Of a stretch of 64,000 bases of DNA, positions 58,779 to 64,000 are shown in pieces. The notes beneath the pieces were generated by a model that did not search any database, was not told the origin of the DNA, and was given only the letters and a program-made list of their open reading frames with translations. The first letter of the stretch is position 1, and each line of letters starts with the position of its first letter. Made by a program: the position numbers and the translations under genes. Source of the stretch: Sporosarcina globispora (GTDB lineage Bacteria; Bacillota; Bacilli; Bacillales; Cytobacillaceae); the NCBI RefSeq assembly GCF_001274725.1, contig NZ_LGUF01000007.1, positions 3,892,090 through 3,956,089 on the forward strand, in the 5' to 3' direction.

Positions 58779-60299
58779 TTAAAAATTACTAAAAGAATAC
58801 TGAGGCAATATGATCTCTATATGAGTGCCTTGCACACTGCTATCCAGCACTTTGATTTCCCCGCGATGTTCCAGAATAATGTTTTTTACAAATGGAAGGC
58901 CTAATCCCATGCCATCCTTTTTAGTGGAGTGAAAGGGATCGAAAATGCTTTCTAACTCATCATAGGGTATTCCTTTCCCCGTATCAATAATATGGATATG
59001 GATTCTGTCACCCTGAATGTCAGTGGAAATCGTTATATTTCTTATGGCTTTATCTTCCAGAAAAGCTTCTGAACTATTTTTAATTAAATTCACAAACACT
59101 TGCTTTAAATAAGTCTGGTTTGCATAAGTTTTCAGCGTTTTATATTTTTTATCAAAAGTAACTTCGGCTGAATTTCTAATGATAAACTCCTGTGATATCT
59201 CAATGGCTTGCTCCAGGACTTCATTTAAATCGACCATCTTAAATTCAATGGATTTGTGTGTAATATATTGTGTGTAATTGTTTATGAGCCCCTCTAATTG
59301 AAGAGAGGCAGTAAAGACCATTTCATTCATTTTTTTGCCTTCAGGAGGAACAGCAGATAATTCGTTTAATAGTTTTGAATAGCCATTAATGATTTGCAGG
59401 GTATTCTTAACTTCATGGACCAAACTGGCTGCCAGGTTCCCCGCCTCATCCAGCTTTTTCTGACGCTCCATCAAACGGTTAAGGCTTACTGTGATCATTG
59501 TGTGCATTCTCACAAACGAAAAAACTATGATAACGGAAAAGATGATCACGCCTAAACTGCTAAATAAAGCTCCTGTTCCAGGAATAAAATTAAAAAGACC
59601 TGTAAAAAACAATAATAACGAACAAAAAGAAAAGGTACTCAAAAAAGCTTTTAAATACGTATTTTGAATTAGTTTGGATATAACGAACGAAAACAAAACA
59701 AAAACGATGATGCTGGCTGTGTGCATAACAAATAAAATATGGAGCGGCCCGTATTCCGGAAAATAAAAAAAATAGTCTGATGCTATGACTTTCATCTTTT
59801 TTAGTCCTAGAATTCCTAATGGGGTAAAGTTTATCAGGTAAATGGCAAGACTCCACCCTGATAAAAAAAACAGCACTTTACGATTTAAAATGGAATATAA
59901 AAATTGAGGCAGCCTTTGATTCTTAATATTCGCTGTATGTTTTTTAATCAAAACATAGCATAAGTAAAACACAATCGGGACCATAATAATTGGGCCAATC
60001 CTAAAAATTTTAAAAAGCAATGTGATCGTTTCAGCTGGGAATATTCCATCTAAATATAATACGGCAATATCAATTTGCCAAAAACTGATAGCTACCATAT
60101 AAAGTAATAAAACGGATGCCAATTCCGATCCTTTATATAATTTTAAAACACTAATGGCTAGTACCAGAGGGATGACTCCAATAATGGCTATTAAAAAGGC
60201 AATGATCAAATTATTCACCACTTCAGTATTATCTTTTATGTACGCATGGCAGACTTTTAAGCCGCAGCTGCCTAAATTCCGAAAGTTCACGAAACACAC
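58779..60299 (-). CDS. Membrane sensor histidine kinase without adjacent response regulator
   Basis: A protein of up to 506 residues. About seven to eight membrane helices fill residues 28-255, followed by a linker and a cytoplasmic kinase: phospho-acceptor His in LAASLVHEVKNTLQIINGY near 290, N box FVNLIKNSSEAFLED, G1 IIDTGKGIPYDE and G2 GMGLGLPFVKNI. The start is uncertain: GTG at 60299 is the longest, but a GTG near 60218 sits right before the first helix. The layout resembles Bacillus sporulation kinases (KinB-like multi-TM). No response regulator is nearby; the next genes are glycerate kinase and an SLC13 carrier, separated by a terminator. Confidence 0.88.
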   Translation of the reverse strand: MCFVNFRNLGSCGLKVCHAYIKDNTEVVNNLIIAFLIAIIGVIPLVLAISVLKLYKGSELASVLLLYMVAISFWQIDIAVLYLDGIFPAETITLLFKIFRIGPIIMVPIVFYLCYVLIKKHTANIKNQRLPQFLYSILNRKVLFFLSGWSLAIYLINFTPLGILGLKKMKVIASDYFFYFPEYGPLHILFVMHTASIIVFVLFSFVISKLIQNTYLKAFLSTFSFCSLLLFFTGLFNFIPGTGALFSSLGVIIFSVIIVFSFVRMHTMITVSLNRLMERQKKLDEAGNLAASLVHEVKNTLQIINGYSKLLNELSAVPPEGKKMNEMVFTASLQLEGLINNYTQYITHKSIEFKMVDLNEVLEQAIEISQEFIIRNSAEVTFDKKYKTLKTYANQTYLKQVFVNLIKNSSEAFLEDKAIRNITISTDIQGDRIHIHIIDTGKGIPYDELESIFDPFHSTKKDGMGLGLPFVKNIILEHRGEIKVLDSSVQGTHIEIILPQYSFSNF

Positions 60300-60478
60300 A
60301 TTCTACTAATTGGCTCAGGTAATCCTGCAGGCTAAAGCTGCACGTACATTGGCTGTTTATATTTTGGCGATATCTCTATTAAAACATAATTTTTTTAGAT
60401 TTAAGGGAAACGACACCAGGACTATTATACTAAAAAATGAGAATATATCATACTTTTAGACTATATTTTTGATATAAA

Positions 60479-60607
60479 TTACAGTAGATGTTCTGACCAA
60501 GCCTCTTTGCTTTCTGAGCTATGAGAGATCTTTATTTCTAATTTTTGAATTAAATCAAAAACCTGTCCTTCTACAAAGTTATTCATTCTGTACCCTATAT
60601 CATACAT
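60479..60607 (-). CDS. Possible 42-residue ORF, maybe a broken small gene
   Basis: Minus-strand frame starting MYDIGYRMNNFVEGQVFDLI and ending in an acidic helix. The same frame continues upstream across a single TAG to ATGATGGCCTGTTTT, which has GAAGGAATAT in front of it. This suggests a roughly 50-residue gene interrupted by one stop, or a chance ORF. Family unknown. Confidence 0.25.
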   Translation of the reverse strand: MYDIGYRMNNFVEGQVFDLIQKLEIKISHSSESKEAWSEHLL

Positions 60608-60792
60608 CTAAAAACAGGCCATCATAATATATTCCTTCAAATCATTATCCATTTACGCTAATTACATTTTTTATGATAACATAAATTTACATTTTATTGG
60701 TTTTTAAGATTTTTAACAGTAGGTTCTAAGAAAATAGATTTGATGAAGATTGATAAGATTTGCGAAGGTGAATTCTGCTAGTCTGCGGCTGC

Positions 60793-60851
60793 CAAAAAAT
60801 AGGTGTCTACCTTTTTATCAGCTTCTTAAAGCTTCTTTGGGCAGACACCTT
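60793..60851 (-). terminator. Terminator of the ArsR-SRPBCC operon
   Basis: AGGTGTCT (60801-60808) / AGACACCT (60843-60850) with inner AAGCTT-type pairing, followed on the minus strand by ATTTTTT. Confidence 0.7.
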
Positions 60852-60896
60852 ATTAAATTTCAAGAAATACATTCATTCCGGCCAGATATGGAAAAA

Positions 60897-61331
60897 TTAT
60901 TGTTCGAGGATGGCTTTGATTTTTTTCAAATCCTTCATATTTGCTCTTCTCATCATGGGTGCCATGAATGCCACCATTAACTTATTAAAGCCTTTTGGGT
61001 TCCCTTTATTTCTTAATGTCATTAGAGTATTGCTTTCATCGATAGCTTGCCATGTATAGATTGTCTCCATTGGAAATGGTCCATTTGCTGTTTTCATCAC
61101 CATTTTTTTCTGAGGAATGAACTCAGTAATTTCGTAAACATAAGCAAGCTCACGTCCGAGAAACTTCGCTCTAAAAGCAATTTGGGATCCTTCTTGAAGC
61201 GATTTTGATGTCTTCCACTCAACAGACTGTATATTTACATACCATTTAGGAGCATTATCTGGGTTTGAAGCATACTCAGATACTTTTGAAATAGGACATT
61301 TAATCGTTAGTTCTGTGAATACATCTACCAT
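60897..61331 (-). CDS. SRPBCC-family (START-like) protein
   Basis: A 144-residue protein of the polyketide-cyclase/START-like (SRPBCC) fold: beta start VDVFTELTIKCPISKVSEYA, NAPKWYVNIQSVEW, and a long C-terminal helix FNKLMVAFMAPMMRRANMKD with LKKIKAILEQ. It should bind a hydrophobic ligand in a deep cavity. GGAGGACAAG precedes the ATG at 61331, 14 bp past the stop of the ArsR-AHSA1 gene, so the two form an operon. Confidence 0.85.
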   Translation of the reverse strand: MVDVFTELTIKCPISKVSEYASNPDNAPKWYVNIQSVEWKTSKSLQEGSQIAFRAKFLGRELAYVYEITEFIPQKKMVMKTANGPFPMETIYTWQAIDESNTLMTLRNKGNPKGFNKLMVAFMAPMMRRANMKDLKKIKAILEQ

Positions 61332-61345
61332 CTTGTCCTCCAGGA

Positions 61346-62122
61346 TTATTTCGTTTCTACATATTTTTTCAGCAGGGTTCCAAGCAGATATTCCCATCCC
61401 TTGGAATGCTCCTCTTCCCATTGCTCCTGAATAACACCAGAGGCTGTATGGGAAAGCTGAAGCAGCGTTCCTCCTTCTTTTTCAAGAAGACGGTACGTAT
61501 AGGCACTGTTTACCGCTCCCTGCAAGCCAAGATGGCCTTGCAAGCGAATTTCTTCAGGAGCATTTACATAATATACATTTCCCCAGACTGCGCCTTCTTT
61601 GTCACCCCATTTTTCTGTAAATTGTCCGCCTGGAACAGGCTCAAAAGTAAAGTGGGATGTTACTCCTTTTGGAGCTATGCGAAACTCCCACCAATCCTCT
61701 ACCTTTTCGGTTAATGCTCTGAATACTTTTTCTCGTGGTGCATCAAGAAATATCTCCTGTTCAATGCGAAAATCCTTTGCTGATTCCATCGGTTTGTCTC
61801 CTCCTTTATCTTGTACAGCCCTCCGTAAATTCAGCAGCGAGCCGGCTGTGTATTGCATATATTTACCAACCCAGCGCTCATGCATTTCCTGAAGAGGTAC
61901 TGCATTAAGAAAGTGCCTTTTATATTTTCCTTCCCGCCGTACCACTACTAAGTGCCCATCCTCTAAAATATTTAGGTGTTTCATAATGGCATATCTGGTG
62001 ACATCAGGAAAATGGTCGTTTAGTTCTCCAGTCGTTCTTGGCAATACCTTGAGAAGATCGAGAATCTTCCTTCGGATTGGATGTCCTAATGCTTTAAATA
62101 CGGTGGATAGCTCGTCACTCAT
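61346..62122 (-). CDS. ArsR-type HTH fused to an AHSA1/SRPBCC ligand-binding domain
   Basis: A 258-residue fusion. Residues 1 to about 90 are an ArsR-like winged HTH (VFKALGHPIRRKILDLLKV; TRYAIMKHLNILEDGHLVVV) without metal-binding cysteines. Residues about 110-258 are an AHSA1-type START-like domain (IEQEIFLDAPREKVFRALTE; GGTLLQLSHTASGVI). The fusion suggests a one-component sensor of a hydrophobic or aromatic small molecule, controlling the downstream SRPBCC gene. ATG at 62122 is preferred to GTG at 62158. Direct repeats of GGTAACAT upstream may be its operator. Confidence 0.85.
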   Translation of the reverse strand: MSDELSTVFKALGHPIRRKILDLLKVLPRTTGELNDHFPDVTRYAIMKHLNILEDGHLVVVRREGKYKRHFLNAVPLQEMHERWVGKYMQYTAGSLLNLRRAVQDKGGDKPMESAKDFRIEQEIFLDAPREKVFRALTEKVEDWWEFRIAPKGVTSHFTFEPVPGGQFTEKWGDKEGAVWGNVYYVNAPEEIRLQGHLGLQGAVNSAYTYRLLEKEGGTLLQLSHTASGVIQEQWEEEHSKGWEYLLGTLLKKYVETK

Positions 62123-62167
62123 TACATTCCATCGACCCTTTCGTAATGAAAGTACCACACGTGACCA

Positions 62168-62208
62168 AAAGGTAACATGTTTTATAAGTGACTATATGGT
62201 AACATATA
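62168..62208. promoter_or_regulatory. Direct repeat operator upstream of the ArsR-AHSA1 gene
   Basis: AAAGGTAACATGTT and TATGGTAACATATA, with GGTAACAT at 62171-62178 and 62198-62205 (27 bp apart). A TATAAA minus-10 candidate lies between them on the minus strand. Confidence 0.5.
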
Positions 62209-62314
62209 GGTCAGAGCCAGTCAAGAAACCATGAAAACCCCCTCTATCCATTTAGAAGAGGGGGCTGTAATTTCAAATATTTAAGTGAAAGCAGTCTTAA
62301 TCATCTTTTTCATC

Positions 62315-62551
62315 CTAGCGAGATCTATGGATTCCCTTCCCTTCGTTAATAAGAATATTGATTTTTTCTATGACTTGAGGAAGTTCAGAAAAAGTTCTAA
62401 TGGTGAAATCTGCCCCATTTTTCAAAAAGACATCTTCTGTCTTTTGAATGACTTCTTCCTTTTCAAATTGAGATAGGGAGTTGTATTCTTCCTGGGCAAG
62501 ACCCATTTCGGAGCTTCCAACAATAACAATAACACCAACCGACCAGATACC
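62315..62551 (-). pseudogene. phnX: C-terminal remnant of phosphonoacetaldehyde hydrolase (PhnX)
   Basis: The frame reads WSVGVIVIVGSSEMGLAQEE, then KNGADFTIRTFSELPQVIEK, which matches the end of PhnX (WTVGV.LGSSE.GL; GAH(F/Y).I....EL..V...I). PhnX is about 265 residues and splits phosphonoacetaldehyde into acetaldehyde and phosphate; the HAD nucleophile Asp and the Schiff-base Lys are missing. Homology stops at 62551, the edge of a 12-bp inverted repeat, where an in-frame TGA lies. A UTRA-type GntR regulator is upstream on the same strand. Confidence 0.75.
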
Positions 62552-62583
62552 TCAATCTTCTTACAAAGCAAAAGAAGATTGAG
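62551..62583. repeat. 12-bp perfect inverted repeat at the phnX truncation point
   Basis: CTCAATCTTCTT (62551-62562) / AAGAAGATTGAG (62572-62583) with a 9-base loop. It marks the exact end of PhnX homology and may be a former terminator or the deletion junction. Confidence 0.6.
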
Positions 62584-62595
62584 AAAGGTTGATTT

Positions 62596-62636
62596 AAAAA
62601 AAGTCTCTCTGAATTAAATTTCAGAAAGACTTTTTG
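62596..62636 (-). terminator. Terminator of the GntR/UTRA gene
   Basis: AAAAAGTCTCTCTGAA pairs with TTCAGAAAGACTTTTT (with one mismatch), six-base loop, 14 bp past the stop; bidirectional by sequence. Confidence 0.8.
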
Positions 62637-62649
62637 AAATTGAAAAATT

Positions 62650-63381
62650 CTATGTGAGTTCTGTGTAAAAACGGCAGCGATCGCCTCTAATAATGGAGCG
62701 GCAAAATTCTACAGGCTGTCCATTTGTACCATAAGCAGTTCTTTCTAATAATAATGCAGGTTTACCTGCTTCTGTTTGGAGATATTCACTTTCATCCTGA
62801 CGAATTAGAACAGGTTCAAACGCTTCTTTCGCTTTTGTGACAAAAACATTAAATTCCTGTTCAAGCAAATCATACAATGAGGTCTTCCCTACCCTCTGTA
62901 ATACATTCAAATCTAATACAATTTCTTTGGAAAAGAAGGAAGATTCCAAAATGACAGGTTCGTCATCCACACATCGCAGACGCCTCATTTCAATAACTTT
63001 CTCATTCTTTGTTAACTGCAACTCCTTCATAATCTCTTGGGATGGCAAGATTTCACGCACTTCCAATATTATATCTTTAGGCTCCATCCCTTTTTCCTTA
63101 AACACCTTGCTAAAACTATATAATCCCATTAACGATTGCTCTAGCTTTGGTTTGGTAACAAAAGTTCCCTTACCTTGAATTCGATAAAGCAACCCCTCTT
63201 GAACAAGTTCTTCAATGGCTTTTTTTGCGGTATTCCGGCTAACCTTGTACTCATTCATTAATTGATTCTCAGAAGGTATTTGATCACCATTCTTCCAAAG
63301 CCCATTATCTATAGATTGCTTTAACCTCTCCTTGAGCTGATGGTAAAGTGGTATAACACTATCATTTTGCAACGGCTTCAT
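62650..63381 (-). CDS. GntR-family regulator, HutC/UTRA subfamily
   Basis: A 243-residue regulator with a GntR HTH (about 8-75; IPLYHQLKERLKQSIDNGLW; YKVSRNTAKKAIEELVQEGL) and a UTRA effector domain (about 95-240; EKVIEMRRLRCVDDEPVILE; LLLERTAYGTNGQPVEFCRS). UTRA regulators sense phosphorylated sugars, histidine derivatives or phosphonates. Its place directly upstream of the PhnX remnant suggests a former phosphonate regulator, but a sugar role with the LacD-type aldolase upstream is as plausible. ATG at 63381 chosen after GGAAGGGAA. Confidence 0.9.
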   Translation of the reverse strand: MKPLQNDSVIPLYHQLKERLKQSIDNGLWKNGDQIPSENQLMNEYKVSRNTAKKAIEELVQEGLLYRIQGKGTFVTKPKLEQSLMGLYSFSKVFKEKGMEPKDIILEVREILPSQEIMKELQLTKNEKVIEMRRLRCVDDEPVILESSFFSKEIVLDLNVLQRVGKTSLYDLLEQEFNVFVTKAKEAFEPVLIRQDESEYLQTEAGKPALLLERTAYGTNGQPVEFCRSIIRGDRCRFYTELT

Positions 63382-63513
63382 AAATAAATTCCCTTCCAAT
63401 ACAAACTTTATCTTAGTGTTATTATACCATTTTTTGTACCATCAATCCATCAACCCCTGCCACCAATCTATATCCAATAGCAGTTGAAAGAATTTTAAGT
63501 TGCAAAAGACACA

Positions 63514-64000
63514 CTAGCCAGAAACCTTCCCAAACCAGGGGCTGGCCGTTTCTTTCAATACCTCATTCAGCTCTTGAATATTCTTTCTGCCAGTATCCTG
63601 CAGCCAGGCACGTCCCGCTTCCGCACCTCTTTCAGCAAATGGGGCGACGCCATTTTTCCATGTAGCACGTCCGCATAAAACCCCGTTAAAGCTGGAGCCG
63701 GATTCCTTGGCAAATCTTAATGTCTCCTGGAACAATTCCGCACTTACACCTGCACTTAAGAAGATAAACGGCAGTCCGGTTGCCTCGCTTTGCTCTTTGA
63801 AATAACCGGCTGCTTCTTCCCTGCTATAGGCGGTTTCACCGTCTGTGTATCCTTCGGCAAAGTTCATGTCAACCGGAACTTCAACCTTCAAAACATCCAC
63901 TTGGTAACGCGGATTGGAGAATTCCCTCATGGCATCAATCACCTTATGCGGTTTCACCATTGCATATTCCAAGCTTTTTGCATCATCTATATTGGCATCA
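63514..64000 (-). CDS. lacD: Tagatose 1,6-bisphosphate aldolase (LacD-type), N-terminus beyond window
   Basis: An open frame running to the right edge; the visible 162 residues are the C-terminal half of a class I tagatose-1,6-bisphosphate aldolase. Diagnostic segments: [60 protein letters not shown] and [18 protein letters not shown]. LacD cleaves tagatose 1,6-bisphosphate to dihydroxyacetone phosphate and glyceraldehyde 3-phosphate; some relatives act on sulfofructose phosphate (SqvT-like), which cannot be excluded from this half. Confidence 0.88.
   Translation of the reverse strand, partial: DANIDDAKSLEYAMVKPHKVIDAMREFSNPRYQVDVLKVEVPVDMNFAEGYTDGETAYSREEAAGYFKEQSEATGLPFIFLSAGVSAELFQETLRFAKESGSSFNGVLCGRATWKNGVAPFAERGAEAGRAWLQDTGRKNIQELNEVLKETASPWFGKVSG

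Larger units (their letters stand above)
60300..60896. other. AT-rich gap upstream of the sensor kinase
   Basis: About 600 bases. They hold a possible small ORF (60479-60607) and the terminator of the SRPBCC gene (60793-60851). The rest is AT-rich with no gene I can support. Confidence 0.5.

Overview
The window looks like a chromosomal segment of a spore-forming, low-GC Gram-positive of the Bacillaceae (Cytobacillus/Mesobacillus-like is a guess). The signs are AGGAGG-type ribosome sites before nearly every gene, consensus sigma-A promoters, a YyaC-type sporulation gene, an NprR-like RRNPP regulator, CcpA-type cre boxes and OpuC-like, Vpr-like and LacD-like genes. I see no rRNA, tRNA, CRISPR array, prophage or intact insertion sequence.

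Region 1 (1-3.4 kb): tail-to-tail Crp/Fnr paralogues, a membrane-anchored lysozyme-like protein, a chimeric remnant joining the start of hydroxypyruvate isomerase to the end of tartronate-semialdehyde reductase, and a metallo-beta-lactamase-fold hydrolase.

Region 2 (3.4-18.6 kb) is the most unusual part. It holds RidA, a CxxH/CxxC protein, two plant-type 2Fe-2S ferredoxins, two half-size CHR transporters, a GlcG/HbpS protein, an aldehyde dehydrogenase, a PqqC/TenA-fold oxidase, a creatininase-family hydrolase, two large permeases, a ProC-like dehydrogenase, an aspartate-dehydrogenase-like enzyme and several small proteins. Two near-identical FCD-type GntR regulators sit at either end. Copies of the palindrome TTGGTATACAA lie before most transcription units, which suggests one regulon. 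I infer an oxidative pathway for a nitrogen-containing small molecule, substrate unknown.

Region 3 (18.9-27.1 kb): a DMT exporter, an orphan RRNPP-type regulator with two matching operator palindromes, a Baeyer-Villiger monooxygenase plus esterase pair with a divergent LuxR-type regulator, and a cysteine desulfidase-like enzyme.

Region 4 (27.1-39.1 kb) is a beta-glucan/oligosaccharide island: a binding protein and two permeases (no ATPase) diverge from a GH3 beta-glucosidase, a 1115-residue GH94/GH149/GH161-type phosphorylase, a GH13 alpha-glucosidase and a LacI regulator. The divergent promoters carry five GAAACGTTTC-type operators and cre boxes.

Region 5 (39.1-64 kb): OpuC-type osmolyte uptake, malic enzyme with divergent LysR, catalase, a large dockerin-bearing subtilase, a 1 kb gene-poor stretch with a candidate 67-nt RNA, a lipoprotein, SstT, a VOC protein, an Rrf2 regulator, a sensor kinase followed by glycerate kinase and an SLC13 carrier, an ArsR-AHSA1 fusion with an SRPBCC protein, and a UTRA regulator next to a truncated phosphonoacetaldehyde hydrolase. 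A tagatose-bisphosphate aldolase runs off the right edge. Three decayed genes (hyi/glxR, SDR, phnX) and four short periodic intergenic arrays show active local remodelling.
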